Origin: Sphingomonas sp.
Lineage (GTDB): Bacteria > Pseudomonadota > Alphaproteobacteria > Sphingomonadales > Sphingomonadaceae
NCBI RefSeq assembly: GCF_003248515.1
Contig: NZ_QFOB01000012.1
Location: forward strand, 62,001-126,000
Direction of reading: 5' to 3'
Length of the DNA: 64,000 nucleotides
Made by a program: the position numbers and the translations under genes. Shown in pieces: positions 20,262 to 29,182 of the stretch. Position 1 is the stretch's first letter, and the number at the start of each line of letters is the position of its first letter. The notes under the pieces were generated by a model, which was not told the DNA's origin, ran no database searches, and saw only the letters and a program-made list of their open reading frames with translations.

Positions 20262-20567
20262 ATGGCGAAACTGAGTTCGATCAACAAGAACGAGCGTCGC
20301 AAGAAGCTCGTGAAGCAGTATGCGGGCAAATATGCCCGGCTGAAGGCGATCGCGGACGACGAATCCAAGGATGAGACGGAGCGCCTGATCGCCCGCCTCA
20401 AGCTGGCCGAGATTCCGCGTAACGGCAATCCGACCCGCGTGCGCAATCGCTGCGAGGTCACCGGGCGTCCGCGCGGCGTCTATCGCAAGTTCAAGCTCGG
20501 CCGCGTCATGCTGCGTCAGCTTGCCACGCGGGGCATGATCCCCGGCGTCGTCAAGTCGAGCTGGTAA
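20262..20567 (+). CDS. rpsN: 30S ribosomal protein S14 (zinc-free type)
   Basis: 101 residues, the long form lacking the CxxC zinc pairs of the short paralogue. [20 protein letters not shown] and [20 protein letters not shown] fit. A hairpin GCCGTGGG/CCCGCGGC lies in the 47-nt gap before it. Confidence 0.98.
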   Translation: MAKLSSINKNERRKKLVKQYAGKYARLKAIADDESKDETERLIARLKLAEIPRNGNPTRVRNRCEVTGRPRGVYRKFKLGRVMLRQLATRGMIPGVVKSSW

Positions 20568-20578
20568 GGGTCCGCAGA

Positions 20579-20974
20579 ATGTCGATCAACGATCCCCTGG
20601 GTGATCTGCTCACCCGCATCCGCAATGGCCAGCGTGCGCGCAAGGATTCGGTCCTTTCGCCGGCGTCGAAGCTGCGCGCCCGCGTGCTCGATGTGCTTCA
20701 GCGCGAAGGCTATATCCGTGGCTATTCCGAAGAGCAGCTGGGCGAGCATCCCGGCCTGCGCATCGAGCTGAAATATTTCGAGGGCCAGCCCGCGATCCAG
20801 CATGTCGCGCGTGTCTCGAAGCCGGGCCGCCGCGTCTATTCGGGTTCGCAGAGCCTGCCGCGCGTTCGCAACGGCCTCGGCATGGTCATCGTCTCGACGC
20901 CGAAGGGAGTTCTGTCCGACGCGGAAGCGCGCGACCAGAATGTCGGCGGCGAAGTGCTCGCGGAGGTGTTCTGA
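20579..20974 (+). CDS. rpsH: 30S ribosomal protein S8
   Basis: 131 residues. [28 protein letters not shown] and the C-terminal [16 protein letters not shown] are conserved. S8 binds the central domain of 16S rRNA; in E. coli it represses the spc operon by binding near rplE. Overlaps rplF by 1 nt. Confidence 0.98.
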   Translation: MSINDPLGDLLTRIRNGQRARKDSVLSPASKLRARVLDVLQREGYIRGYSEEQLGEHPGLRIELKYFEGQPAIQHVARVSKPGRRVYSGSQSLPRVRNGLGMVIVSTPKGVLSDAEARDQNVGGEVLAEVF

Positions 20975-21507
20975 TGAGCCGCATCGGTAAGCGTCCTGTT
21001 CCGGTTCCGGCCGGCGTGACCGCCAGCCTCGAAGGCAAGGAAGTTTCGGTCAAGGGCCCCAAGGGCACCCTGACGATCCCGAAGGCCGACGAGATCAGCT
21101 ATGAGATGGTCGATGGCGGCATTTCGGTGCAGCCGGCGAACGAGACCAAGCGCGCCCGCTCCTTCTGGGGCATGCAGCGCACGCTCGTGCAGAACCTGAT
21201 CACCGGCGTGACGGAAGGCTTTTCGAAGCAGCTCCTGATCACCGGCGTCGGCTACCGCGCGAACGTTCAGGGCAAGAACCTGAAGCTCCAGCTCGGCTAC
21301 AGCCACGATGTCGATTACGCGATCCCGGAGGGCATCACGATCGCCACTCCGGATCAGACGACGATCAACATCTCGGGCATCGACAAGCAGAAGGTCGGCC
21401 AGGTCGCCGCCGAGATCCGCCGCTGGCGCAAGCCGGAGCCCTATAAGGGCAAGGGCATCAAGTACGCCGGTGAGTTCATCTTCCGGAAGGAAGGGAAGAA
21501 GAAGTAA
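20974..21507 (+). CDS. rplF: 50S ribosomal protein L6
   Basis: 177 residues. [34 protein letters not shown] and the tail [19 protein letters not shown] mark L6. It supports the sarcin-ricin loop region where elongation factors bind. 1-nt overlaps on both sides. Confidence 0.98.
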   Translation: MSRIGKRPVPVPAGVTASLEGKEVSVKGPKGTLTIPKADEISYEMVDGGISVQPANETKRARSFWGMQRTLVQNLITGVTEGFSKQLLITGVGYRANVQGKNLKLQLGYSHDVDYAIPEGITIATPDQTTINISGIDKQKVGQVAAEIRRWRKPEPYKGKGIKYAGEFIFRKEGKKK

Positions 21508-21863
21508 TGGCCAAGGGTCTCTCTCTCTTCGAGCGCCGCCGGCGCCGTGTCCGTACCGCGCTGAAGGCCAAGGGCTCGCTGCGCCCGCGCCTTTCGGTGC
21601 ATCGCTCTGGCCGTCACATCTATGCGCAGGTGATCGACGACGCGGCGGGCAAGACCGTCGCCTCCGCGTCGACCCTCGAAAAGGATGCGCGCGACGTGTC
21701 CGGCGCGAATCTCGGTGCTGCCGAGGGCGTGGGCAAGCGGGTCGCCGAGCGTGCGGCTGCTGCCGGCGTCACCAAGGTGGTGTTCGATCGCGGTGGTTTC
21801 CTCTTCCACGGCCGGGTGAAGGCACTCGCCGACGCCGCCCGCGAAGGCGGATTGGAGTTCTAA
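21507..21863 (+). CDS. rplR: 50S ribosomal protein L18
   Basis: 118 residues. [20 protein letters not shown] and [20 protein letters not shown] are the L18 signatures. It binds 5S rRNA with L5 and L25. It starts at the last base of the rplF stop and ends immediately before rpsE. Confidence 0.98.
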   Translation: MAKGLSLFERRRRRVRTALKAKGSLRPRLSVHRSGRHIYAQVIDDAAGKTVASASTLEKDARDVSGANLGAAEGVGKRVAERAAAAGVTKVVFDRGGFLFHGRVKALADAAREGGLEF

Positions 21864-22580
21864 ATGGCTGACGAAGTTCAGAACGAGGTCGCCGTCGAGG
21901 CGACTGCACCCGCCGGCGATGCGCCGCAGCGCGAGGGCCGTGGCCCCCGTGGCGGCCGTGGCCGTGGCCCCGGTGGCGGCAACAACCGCGATGGTCGTGG
22001 CCGCAACGATCGCAACCGTCGCGATAATAATCGTGAAGAGGGCGGTGAGGAACTGGTCGAGAAGCTGGTTCACATCAACCGCGTCTCGAAGACGGTGAAG
22101 GGCGGCAAGCGCTTCGGTTTCGCGGCGCTGGTCGTCGTGGGCGATGGCGCCGGCCGCGTTGGCTTCGGTCATGGCAAGGCGCGCGAAGTGCCGGAAGCCA
22201 TTTCGAAGGCGACCGCGTCTGCCAAGAAGGCGATGATCCGCGTCGCGCTGAAGGATGGCCGCACTCTGCACCATGATGGCCTCGGCCATTTCGGTGCGGG
22301 CCGCGTCACCGTTCGCACGGCACCGGCCGGCACCGGCATCATCGCCGGCGGTCCGATGCGCGCCGTGTTCGAGAGCCTGGGCGTGCATGACGTGGTGACC
22401 AAGTCGGTCGGCACCAGCAACCCCTACAACATGATCCGCGCGACCTTCGAGGCGCTCAAGGACCAGACGAGCCCGCGCTCGGTGGCCCAGCGTCGCGGCA
22501 AGAAGATCGCCGACCTGCTGCGTCGCGGCGGAGCCTCTGTCGAGGTTGCCGAAGCCGACGCCGCGGCCGTGGTGGAGTGA
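21864..22580 (+). CDS. rpsE: 30S ribosomal protein S5 with long N-terminal extension
   Basis: 238 residues versus about 167 in E. coli. The core starts near residue 63 ([20 protein letters not shown]) and carries [18 protein letters not shown] and [20 protein letters not shown]. The first 60 residues are a low-complexity Gly/Arg/Asn/Asp stretch (residues about 24-58), probably disordered and able to bind RNA; about 15 acidic/Ala residues are added at the C-terminus. S5 controls decoding fidelity at the mRNA entrance. It abuts rplR with no gap. Confidence 0.97.
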   Translation: MADEVQNEVAVEATAPAGDAPQREGRGPRGGRGRGPGGGNNRDGRGRNDRNRRDNNREEGGEELVEKLVHINRVSKTVKGGKRFGFAALVVVGDGAGRVGFGHGKAREVPEAISKATASAKKAMIRVALKDGRTLHHDGLGHFGAGRVTVRTAPAGTGIIAGGPMRAVFESLGVHDVVTKSVGTSNPYNMIRATFEALKDQTSPRSVAQRRGKKIADLLRRGGASVEVAEADAAAVVE

Positions 22581-22585
22581 GCGAC

Positions 22586-22762
22586 ATGGCAACCATCAAG
22601 GTGACGCAGACGGGTTCGCCCATCCGCCGGACCAAGGATCAGCGCGCGACGCTGATCGGCCTCGGTCTCAACAAGATGCATCGCACCAGCGAACTGACCG
22701 ACACCCCCGAGGTGCGCGGTATGATCAAGAAGGTGCAGCATATGGTGAAGGTCGAGGGCTAA
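22586..22762 (+). CDS. rpmD: 50S ribosomal protein L30
   Basis: 58 residues: [20 protein letters not shown] and [11 protein letters not shown] are typical. The ATG at 22586 with GGAG 8 nt upstream was preferred over a GTG at 22577 that overlaps the rpsE stop. In most bacteria rplO follows directly; here a 1.5-kb interruption with an acyltransferase gene intervenes. Confidence 0.96.
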   Translation: MATIKVTQTGSPIRRTKDQRATLIGLGLNKMHRTSELTDTPEVRGMIKKVQHMVKVEG

Positions 22763-22785
22763 GCTCCGGTCCGAACTGCTTTCGC

Positions 22786-22820
22786 AAGGGCGCCCCACGA
22801 GAGGATCGTGCGGCGCCCTT
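22786..22820 (+). terminator. Strong hairpin closing the rpsE-rpmD segment
   Basis: AAGGGCGCC (22786-22794) pairs with GGCGCCCTT (22812-22820), and inside it CACGA (22796-22800) pairs with TCGTG (22806-22810): a 15-position stem with one mismatch. A T-rich run (TTTTCTTTC) comes only about 14 nt later, so partial termination or 3'-end protection is more likely than full termination. The gap 22763-23012 holds nothing else recognisable. Confidence 0.55.
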
Positions 22821-23012
22821 CGCATGTCCGGGTGTTTTCTTTCACGGCATGATCCCGCATGGAGGGCTTGGCGGCATGGGGCCTGCTCGCCCGGAAGGGG
22901 ACGCGTCGGGCGCGTCCGTTGCCGACGCCCGCGAGGCCCCTTTTCTTGGGGGTGAGGTGTTGAGGCAGGTTCCGCGCGCGTCGGGCTGGAAACGCCATGG
23001 GGCGGGGCCTGC

Positions 23013-24194
23013 GTGAGCGAGGTGGGCACGGGCGTCGCAGCGCGATGGCTTCGCTCGCTGGACGCGGCGGCGTTTGATGCGCCCGGCCGCGAGGGGGCCG
23101 CCAGGGCGGATCGCCTGCACGAGATTGACGGGATACGCGGCTGGGCCGCGCTGGCTGTCGTCATCTATCACATGTTTTACGAAACGTTCGGGATGCTCTA
23201 TCCTGCGTTCCGCAATCCCCTGACGGAGACGTTCAACGGCCGCTATGCGGTGGGGATCTTCTTCATCCTGTCCGGTGAGGCGCTGAGCGCATCCTTCTTC
23301 GCGGGCGGGGGGATGCGCGCGGTGGCGTCGCTGGCGGTGAAGCGGCATTCGCGTCTCTCCATCCCGATCTTCGCTGCGGCCTTGCTCGTCTGGATACTCC
23401 AGCAGAGTGGGCTGATCTTTGCGCACGAGGCGGCCGGGCTCGTCCATCGCGAGGATTGGCTCGGCACGTTCGTGTCGCAGCCGATCTCGCTGCTGACCTG
23501 CCTCCAATATGCGCTGATCGGCGTCTATGTCGGCGATCCCGCGACCGGGCAGATCGTCCCTTTCCTGTGGACGATGTCGGTGGAGATGATGGGCTCGATC
23601 CTCATCTTCATATTGCTCTCACTGTGGGATTGGCTCCGGTATCGAGCCGTCATCCTCGTCATCCTTGGCCTGCTGCTGCTCTCCAGTGGTGTCGCCTGCT
23701 ATTATGCCGGCTTCGTGGCCGGCCTGTTCTTCGCCTCGGCCCGGCGGCAGGGAATGATCGGGCGTATCCGACGGTGGCGGTGGATGCCGGCGCTGAGCGG
23801 CATCGCGATCGTCGCGCTGTTGGCGGCCATGTATGCGTCGCGCCTGCGGGGCGAGCGCTTCTATGTGATGCTGGAGGTGGCGTTGCTGGCGGCCGTCTTC
23901 GTCAATCCGTGGGCGGTGTCCTTCTTCTCCACGCGGGTTTCGCGCTTCCTCGGTCACATCTCCTTCCCTCTCTATCTCGTCCATTTCGCGGTCCTGATCT
24001 CCTTCACCTCTGGGATGATCGTTCACTTCGGCGGCGGCGCCGCGCTCGATCAGCGCATGGCCGCCACGATCGCATCCGCCTCCGTCGCGGCGGCGATCGT
24101 GGCGGCGATCCTGTTCGAGCCGGTGGAGCTTCTGACACGGATGTTCGGCAAGTGGCTGGCGCGCACGATCGTGCTGCCCCGCGACCGGGGCTGA
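23013..24194 (+). CDS. Acyltransferase-3 family membrane protein
   Basis: 393 residues from GTG 23013. The family pattern is present: [19 protein letters not shown] with the catalytic-type His, [17 protein letters not shown], a basic R-x-x-R-like stretch ([11 protein letters not shown]), and [16 protein letters not shown] near the end, with about ten membrane helices. Such enzymes transfer acyl groups (often acetyl) to sugars of surface polysaccharides. Its place between rpmD and rplO, which are normally adjacent, implies insertion into the spc operon; it runs with the operon and may be cotranscribed. Substrate unknown; the glycan genes at 221-5920 are a possible link. Confidence 0.85.
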   Translation: MSEVGTGVAARWLRSLDAAAFDAPGREGAARADRLHEIDGIRGWAALAVVIYHMFYETFGMLYPAFRNPLTETFNGRYAVGIFFILSGEALSASFFAGGGMRAVASLAVKRHSRLSIPIFAAALLVWILQQSGLIFAHEAAGLVHREDWLGTFVSQPISLLTCLQYALIGVYVGDPATGQIVPFLWTMSVEMMGSILIFILLSLWDWLRYRAVILVILGLLLLSSGVACYYAGFVAGLFFASARRQGMIGRIRRWRWMPALSGIAIVALLAAMYASRLRGERFYVMLEVALLAAVFVNPWAVSFFSTRVSRFLGHISFPLYLVHFAVLISFTSGMIVHFGGGAALDQRMAATIASASVAAAIVAAILFEPVELLTRMFGKWLARTIVLPRDRG

Positions 24195-24292
24195 CCGGGC
24201 CTGGCCGGTTATGGCTTGGCAAAGGGGCGCGGACCCGCTATCGGCGCCCGCTTCCAAATCCGCGCGACCATAGCGAAAGCGAGTGCACACAC

Positions 24293-24823
24293 ATGAAACT
24301 GAATCAGATCACCGACAATAAGGGCGCGCGCAAGAGCCGCGTCCGCGTGGGCCGCGGCATCGGCTCGGGCGTGGGCAAGACCGCCGGTCGCGGCCAGAAG
24401 GGCCAGAAGAGCCGTGAGGGCGTGTCGATCGCCGGTTTCGAGGGCGGCCAGATGCCGCTCCACATGCGGCTGCCGAAGCGCGGCTTCAACAACATCTTCG
24501 CCAAGGACTATGCCGAGGTGAACCTGGGCGCGATCCAGAAGCTGGTCGATGCGGGCACGCTCGCCACCGCCGGCACGATCGATCATGCCGCGCTGAAGGC
24601 CGCCGGCGTCGCCCGCGGCGGCAAGGATGGCGTTCGCATTCTCGCCAAGGGCAGCCTTTCGGCGAAGCTCTCCTTCAAGGTTGCCGGCGTGTCGAAGTCC
24701 GCGCGCGAGGCGATCGAGGCCGCTGGCGGCTCGGTCGAGGTGATCGAAGTCGTTCCCGCCGCCGAGAAGGCCGCCGCGAAGAAGGGCAAGACGCTCGCCG
24801 CCAAGAAGGCCGCGCGCGCCTGA
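24293..24823 (+). CDS. rplO: 50S ribosomal protein L15
   Basis: 176 residues; E. coli has 144. [38 protein letters not shown] and the flexible Gly-rich region are diagnostic. The C-terminal 25 residues are an Ala/Lys extension ([19 protein letters not shown]). The preceding 98-nt gap has GGGCGC/GCGCCC (24225-24230, 24244-24249) but no convincing promoter, so it may depend on read-through of the acyltransferase gene. Confidence 0.97.
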   Translation: MKLNQITDNKGARKSRVRVGRGIGSGVGKTAGRGQKGQKSREGVSIAGFEGGQMPLHMRLPKRGFNNIFAKDYAEVNLGAIQKLVDAGTLATAGTIDHAALKAAGVARGGKDGVRILAKGSLSAKLSFKVAGVSKSAREAIEAAGGSVEVIEVVPAAEKAAAKKGKTLAAKKAARA

Positions 24824-24864
24824 TTCTCTGGCCGGTGTGGCTTTGGCCGATCGGGCACTATATG

Positions 24865-24900
24865 GGAGCGGCGCAGGCGGATCTTTCGCCTCGCCGCTCC
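24865..24900 (+). terminator. Strong hairpin between rplO and secY
   Basis: GGAGCGGCG (24865-24873) pairs with CGCCGCTCC (24892-24900), continued inside by AGGCG/CGCCT with one bulged C and a 7-nt loop. Only scattered Ts (TGTCATTTCTG) follow. A candidate attenuator or processing site controlling secY relative to rplO. Confidence 0.5.
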
Positions 24901-24929
24901 TGTCATTTCTGAAGGTTCGATAGTTCTCC

Positions 24930-26291
24930 ATGGCATCCGCAGCCGAACAACTGGCGTCGAACGCGAGCCTCTCGCAGTTCGCCAAGGCCACCGAGCTCAA
25001 GAAGCGCATCTGGTTCACGCTGGGCGCGCTCGTCGTGTTCCGCCTGCTTTCCTATGTGCCGCTGCCGGGCATCGATCCGCGCGCGCTCGCCACGCTCTTC
25101 GATACGACGAAGGGCGGCGTCATGGATTTCTTCAACACCTTCACGGGCGGCGCGCTGACGCGCATGTCGATCGTGGCGCTGGGCGTGATGCCCTACATCA
25201 CCGCATCGATCGTCGTGCAGCTTGCGACATCGCTCAGCCCGCAGCTTGCTGCCATCAAGAAGGAAGGCGAAAGCGGGCGCAAGAAGCTGAACCAGTATAC
25301 GCGCTACGGCACGGTGCTGCTCACCGCCATCCAGGGCTATTTCATCGCCGTGGGCCTTTCGGCCTGGGGTGATTCGGCCGGGCAGACGGCGGTCGTCGTC
25401 GATCCGATCCTGTTCCGCGTGACGACCGTCATCACGCTCGTCGGCGGCACGATGTTCCTGATGTGGCTGGGAGAGCAGATCACCAGCCGGGGCATCGGCA
25501 ACGGCGTCTCGCTCATCATCATGGCCGGTATCGTGGCGCAGCTGCCCACGACGATCGCCACCGCCTTCGAACAAGCGCGCACGGGCGCTTCCTCGCCGCT
25601 GATGGTGCTGGCGGGCTTCGCCTTCATCATCGCGCTGATCCTGCTCATCTGCTTCATGGAGCGTGCGCAGCGCCGTGTGCTGATCCAGTATCCGAAGCGT
25701 CAGACGGCGCGCGGCATGATGCAGGCGGACAAGAGCCACCTGCCGCTGAAGATCAACACGGCCAACGTGATTCCGCCGATCTTCGCCTCGTCACTGCTCG
25801 CGCTGCCGCTGACGATCACGCAGTTCGCCGGCAACCGCATTTCGGGCGAGAGCCGCTGGGGCGATTTCCTAATCACCGTCAATCAGGTGATCGGCCAGGA
25901 TACGCCGCTCTATTTCGTGCTCTACGCGGCCGGCATCATCTTCTTCTCCTTCTTCTACACCGCGGTCGTGTTCAATCCGGAGGAAACGGCGGACAATCTG
26001 AAGCGCTATGGCGGCTTCATCCCCGGCATCCGCCCAGGCAAGAACACGGAAGTCTACTTGGACTATGTGCTCACTCGCATCACGGTGATCGGTGCGGCAT
26101 ATCTCACGCTCATTTGCGTGGTGCCGGAAATCTTCATGCCGCGGCATCTGGTCGGTTTCGGGGGCACGAGCCTCCTGATCGTGGTCAATGTGACCATCGA
26201 TACCGTGACCCAGATCCAGAGCCACCTGCTCGCGCATCAATATGGCGACCTCATCAAGAAGGCGCGCCTGAAGGGAGGAATGCGTAGATGA
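24930..26291 (+). CDS. secY: Protein translocase subunit SecY
   Basis: 453 residues with ten membrane helices. ELKKRIWFTLGALVVFRL, GVMPYITASIVVQL (plug/TM2 region), GIGNGVSLIIMAGI and the last cytosolic loop with RPGKNTEVYLDYVLTRIT are conserved. SecY is the channel of the SecYEG translocon. It overlaps adk by 4 nt (ATGA), the usual secY-adk coupling. Confidence 0.98.
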   Translation: MASAAEQLASNASLSQFAKATELKKRIWFTLGALVVFRLLSYVPLPGIDPRALATLFDTTKGGVMDFFNTFTGGALTRMSIVALGVMPYITASIVVQLATSLSPQLAAIKKEGESGRKKLNQYTRYGTVLLTAIQGYFIAVGLSAWGDSAGQTAVVVDPILFRVTTVITLVGGTMFLMWLGEQITSRGIGNGVSLIIMAGIVAQLPTTIATAFEQARTGASSPLMVLAGFAFIIALILLICFMERAQRRVLIQYPKRQTARGMMQADKSHLPLKINTANVIPPIFASSLLALPLTITQFAGNRISGESRWGDFLITVNQVIGQDTPLYFVLYAAGIIFFSFFYTAVVFNPEETADNLKRYGGFIPGIRPGKNTEVYLDYVLTRITVIGAAYLTLICVVPEIFMPRHLVGFGGTSLLIVVNVTIDTVTQIQSHLLAHQYGDLIKKARLKGGMRR

Positions 26292-26959
26292 AGCTTCTGA
26301 TCCTGCTGGGGCCTCCGGGGGCGGGAAAGGGCACGCAGGCCCAGTTGTTGACGAGCAAGTACGGCTATGTGCAGCTCTCGACCGGAGATATGCTCCGCGC
26401 CGCCGTCAAGGCCGGCAGCGAAGTGGGCAAGCAGGCCGAGGCGATCATGAAATCCGGCGGCCTCGTGTCCGACGAGATCGTGACGAAGCTGATCGCGGAT
26501 CGGCTGGACGGCGAATCCCAGGCCACCGGCTTCATCTTCGATGGCTATCCCCGCACGCAGGCCCAGGCCGAATCGCTGGATGCCCTGCTTTCGGAGCGCG
26601 GCCTGAAGCTGGATCATGTGATCGAGCTGGACGTGGACGAGGATGCGCTCGTGGATCGCATCTCCGGCCGCTATACCTGTGCCAGGTGCAACGAAGGCTA
26701 TCATGATCGCTACAAGCTGCCGAAGACGGCCGGCGTGTGCGACGTGTGCGGCTCCACCGAATTCAAGCGCCGGCCGGATGACAATGCCGAAACGGTGCGA
26801 ACGCGCCTGGCCGAATATCGCGCGAAGACGGCGCCGATCCTGCCTTATTACGAGGCGAAGGGCCTGGTGACCCGTGTCGATGGCATGGCCGATATCGAGG
26901 ATGTGACGGCATCGATCGATCGCATCCTGGGTGAGGAGACGGTCGGCACGCCGGCCTGA
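26288..26959 (+). CDS. adk: Adenylate kinase, zinc-type lid
   Basis: 223 residues. P-loop GPPGAGKGTQAQ, YVQLSTGDMLRAA, GFIFDGYPRTQAQAE and RPDDNAETVRTRL are the adenylate kinase motifs. The lid carries four cysteines in two CxxC pairs (CARC and CDVC), expected to bind structural zinc, unlike the enterobacterial His/Ser/Asp/Thr lid. Catalyses ATP + AMP to 2 ADP. Coupled to secY. The C-terminus is slightly longer than usual. Confidence 0.98.
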   Translation: MKLLILLGPPGAGKGTQAQLLTSKYGYVQLSTGDMLRAAVKAGSEVGKQAEAIMKSGGLVSDEIVTKLIADRLDGESQATGFIFDGYPRTQAQAESLDALLSERGLKLDHVIELDVDEDALVDRISGRYTCARCNEGYHDRYKLPKTAGVCDVCGSTEFKRRPDDNAETVRTRLAEYRAKTAPILPYYEAKGLVTRVDGMADIEDVTASIDRILGEETVGTPA

Positions 26960-26971
26960 TCCTTCTCCCCG

Positions 26972-28006
26972 CTATCGGGCGAGGAGGGCGGAGGCGCGCT
27001 CCGTCGCCGAGCGGGTGTTTTGCGCCAGCCGCTTCACTTCCTGAGCGACCACGGCGAAGCCGAGGCCTGCCGGTCCGGCCCGCGCGGCCTCGATCGTGGC
27101 GTTCAGGGCCAGCAGGTTGGTCTGGCGCGCGATGCTTTCCACCATCCCCACGATTTCGCGCACCTCGTCGACCATCGCTTGAAGCTGGTCGCGGCGGGCG
27201 TCGCTTTCCTCGATCAGCCGCGTCTGCGCGTCCGCCTCGCGATTCTGTCGGAACTTCTGTTCGGTGACATCGGTGGCGAAGCCCACGATGCGCACGGTGC
27301 GGCCGCGCGCGTCGAGGATGGGATTGTAGACCGCCTGAAGCCAGATCGTGCGCCCGTCGCGCCCCAGCCGGCGGACCTCGCCCCCGGCGCGTTCGCCGCG
27401 CGAAAGCTTCTGCCAGAGCGCGCGATAGTCGGCGCTCGCGGCCGCGCCGGGCGGGCAGAGAAGGGTATGATGCCGCCCGATCAGTTCCTTGTGGGTATAG
27501 CCCGTGGCGGCCAGATAGTTGGCGTTGACGTCGGTCACCCGGCCTTCGAGATCATATTCGATGATGAGCTGCGATCGATCGATCGCGGCCAGCCGGCTTT
27601 CCGCGGCCGCAGCAAGCCGCTGTTCCTCGGTCACGTCTTCGGCGATCAGGGCGATGCCGGCCGGTCCGTCCTCGTGCCGCAGCGAAATATAGGTCCCGCG
27701 CAGCCAGCGCTCGGCGCCGCTTGCCGTCAAGCGCACATAGGCGCCGCTGTCCCGGCCGCCCTCGCGGAGCCGCGCCCAGCGATTCTGAAAGCTTTGGGAT
27801 GCCAGATCGCCGGGCGCGCACAACGCGGCATGGGGCATGCCGCGCAGCTCTTCCAGCGTGTAGCCGAAGGCGGCGAGGAAGCCGGGGCTTGCGTCTGTTA
27901 CCCGATCGTCGCGATCCAGAAGCAGGACCACAGATTCGGCGATCAGCGCGCTCGCCAGATCCCGCTCGATCAGCTCATCAGGGCGAGGCTGAACACAGCC
28001 CATCAT
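26972..28006 (-). CDS. Soluble PAS-PAS methyl-accepting chemotaxis-like protein
   Basis: 344 residues with no membrane segment. PAS1 spans about residues 15-130 ([20 protein letters not shown]), PAS2 about 137-255 ([21 protein letters not shown]). The C-terminal 90 residues are a short MCP signalling domain containing the CheA/CheW-binding hairpin tip [20 protein letters not shown]. Only a few heptads flank the tip and the protein ends about 30 residues later, so it is a minimal cytoplasmic receptor. PAS domains of this kind often bind flavin or haem, but the ligand cannot be told. It is antisense to the ribosomal genes, lying between adk and rpsM. ATGs at 28006 and 28003 are both possible, with GGAG nearby. 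Confidence 0.85.
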   Translation of the reverse strand: MMGCVQPRPDELIERDLASALIAESVVLLLDRDDRVTDASPGFLAAFGYTLEELRGMPHAALCAPGDLASQSFQNRWARLREGGRDSGAYVRLTASGAERWLRGTYISLRHEDGPAGIALIAEDVTEEQRLAAAAESRLAAIDRSQLIIEYDLEGRVTDVNANYLAATGYTHKELIGRHHTLLCPPGAAASADYRALWQKLSRGERAGGEVRRLGRDGRTIWLQAVYNPILDARGRTVRIVGFATDVTEQKFRQNREADAQTRLIEESDARRDQLQAMVDEVREIVGMVESIARQTNLLALNATIEAARAGPAGLGFAVVAQEVKRLAQNTRSATERASALLAR

Positions 28007-28079
28007 CCATCTCCGGTTTCTTGTCTGCCCGATATGGCATAAGAGGCTTAGAGCCGCGTTAACGCTGTCCTTGCGCTGC

Positions 28080-28109
28080 TTGACAGACTCGGCGGCGATC
28101 CCGTAGTGG
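28080..28109 (+). promoter_or_regulatory. Candidate promoter of the rpsM (alpha) operon
   Basis: A perfect TTGACA (28080-28085) is followed after 17-18 nt by GTAGTG/TAGTGG (28103-28109), a poor -10. It is about 130 nt upstream of rpsM, beyond the start of the divergent PAS gene, where a promoter is needed because adk transcription would have to cross an opposing gene. Confidence 0.45.
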
Positions 28110-28236
28110 CCCCTTTCCCATCAAACCGGTTTCCGGCGGCGCTTGCGCGTGCGCCGCGATTTTCCTGTTTGTGGGTTCGAAGCGTCGAGATGGGGCGGCC
28201 CGCCAACCGCCCCGTGGAGCAGGAGACAGAAAGACC

Positions 28237-28605
28237 ATGGCACGTATCGCGGGTGTGAATATCCCGACCAACAAGCGCGTCGAAATCGCGCTGACCTACA
28301 TCCACGGCATTGGCCCGGCCAAGGCCAAGGAAATCACCGCCAAGCTGGGCATCGAGCCGGCTCGCCGCGTTCAGGACCTGTCCGATCAGGAAGTCCTGCA
28401 GATCCGCGAGACGATCGACGCCGGCTACACCGTGGAAGGCGATCTCCGCCGCCAGGTGGCGATGAACATCAAGCGCCTGATGGATCTCGCCTGCTATCGC
28501 GGCCTGCGCCATCGCAAGGGCCTGCCGGTCCGCGGCCAGCGCACGCATACCAATGCGCGCACCCGCAAGGGCAAGGCCAAGCCGATCGCAGGGAAGAAGA
28601 AGTAA
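28237..28605 (+). CDS. rpsM: 30S ribosomal protein S13
   Basis: 122 residues from ATG 28237 with AGGAGA upstream. [20 protein letters not shown] and the basic tail [20 protein letters not shown] are diagnostic. S13 bridges to the 50S subunit through L5 and contacts P-site tRNA. First gene of the alpha operon. Confidence 0.98.
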   Translation: MARIAGVNIPTNKRVEIALTYIHGIGPAKAKEITAKLGIEPARRVQDLSDQEVLQIRETIDAGYTVEGDLRRQVAMNIKRLMDLACYRGLRHRKGLPVRGQRTHTNARTRKGKAKPIAGKKK

Positions 28606-28606
28606 T

Positions 28607-28631
28607 AAAAACCGTCCGGGAGGCGGTTTTT
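28607..28631 (+). terminator. Terminator-like element between rpsM and rpsK
   Basis: AAAAACCG (28607-28614), 9-nt loop, CGGTTTTT (28624-28631): an A-tract/stem/T-tract arrangement beginning right after the rpsM stop. The GC core is only 3 bp, so termination is probably partial; it could work on either strand. Confidence 0.5.
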
Positions 28632-28710
28632 CCACTTCTTCTCCGCCGGAGGCGAGGCCTCGCAGAGAGCCCCCTCCGTCCACCACAGAATTCAGGTCAG
28701 GACAATTTCG

Positions 28711-29100
28711 ATGGCACGCGAACCACAGCGCATCAAGCGGCGCGAGCGCAAGAACATCACGGCGGGCGTGGCCCACGTGAATGCCAGCTTCAACAACACG
28801 ATGATCACCATCACCGATGCCCAGGGCAACGCCATTTCGTGGTCGTCCGCCGGCATGATGGGCTTCAAGGGCAGCCGCAAGTCGACGCCATATGCCGCGC
28901 AGGTCGCGGCGGAAGACGCCGGCAAGAAGGCGGCGGAACATGGCGTCCGTACCCTCGAGGTCGAGGTGAAGGGTCCCGGTTCGGGCCGCGAATCGGCCCT
29001 GCGCGCGCTGCAGGCTGTCGGCTTCCACATCACGTCCATCCGTGACGTGACGTCGATCCCGCACAACGGCGTTCGCCCGTCCAAGCGCCGCCGCGTCTGA
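28711..29100 (+). CDS. rpsK: 30S ribosomal protein S11
   Basis: 129 residues. [35 protein letters not shown] and the C-terminal [18 protein letters not shown] are the S11 signatures. S11 forms the platform near the E site. rpsD, found next in many bacteria, is absent here, as is usual in Alphaproteobacteria. Confidence 0.98.
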   Translation: MAREPQRIKRRERKNITAGVAHVNASFNNTMITITDAQGNAISWSSAGMMGFKGSRKSTPYAAQVAAEDAGKKAAEHGVRTLEVEVKGPGSGRESALRALQAVGFHITSIRDVTSIPHNGVRPSKRRRV

Positions 29101-29106
29101 TCGTCC

Positions 29107-29136
29107 GCCGGCCCTTCCCGGGGCCGGCACGCTTTT
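29107..29136 (+). terminator. Terminator-like hairpin between rpsK and rpoA
   Basis: GCCGGCCC (29107-29114), loop TTCCCG, GGGCCGGC (29121-29128): a perfect 8-bp GC stem, then ACGCTTTTA. The T-run is 3-4 nt from the stem, which suggests partial termination ahead of rpoA. Confidence 0.5.
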
Positions 29137-29182
29137 ATGGTCGCGGCGGACGCGTCGCGGCTCAAACCCCAAGGGGAACACC

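Noticed and set aside
23456..24292. N-terminal extension of rplO through the acyltransferase gene
   Set aside because: L15 begins at MKLNQI with the family start; the upstream part is an alternate frame of the acyltransferase.
24859..24864. TATATG as a -10 element for secY
   Set aside because: No -35-like hexamer lies at an acceptable distance upstream.
27552..27821. Possible second small gene inside the PAS chemoreceptor region
   Set aside because: Alternate frame of the PAS gene without a start signal or motif.
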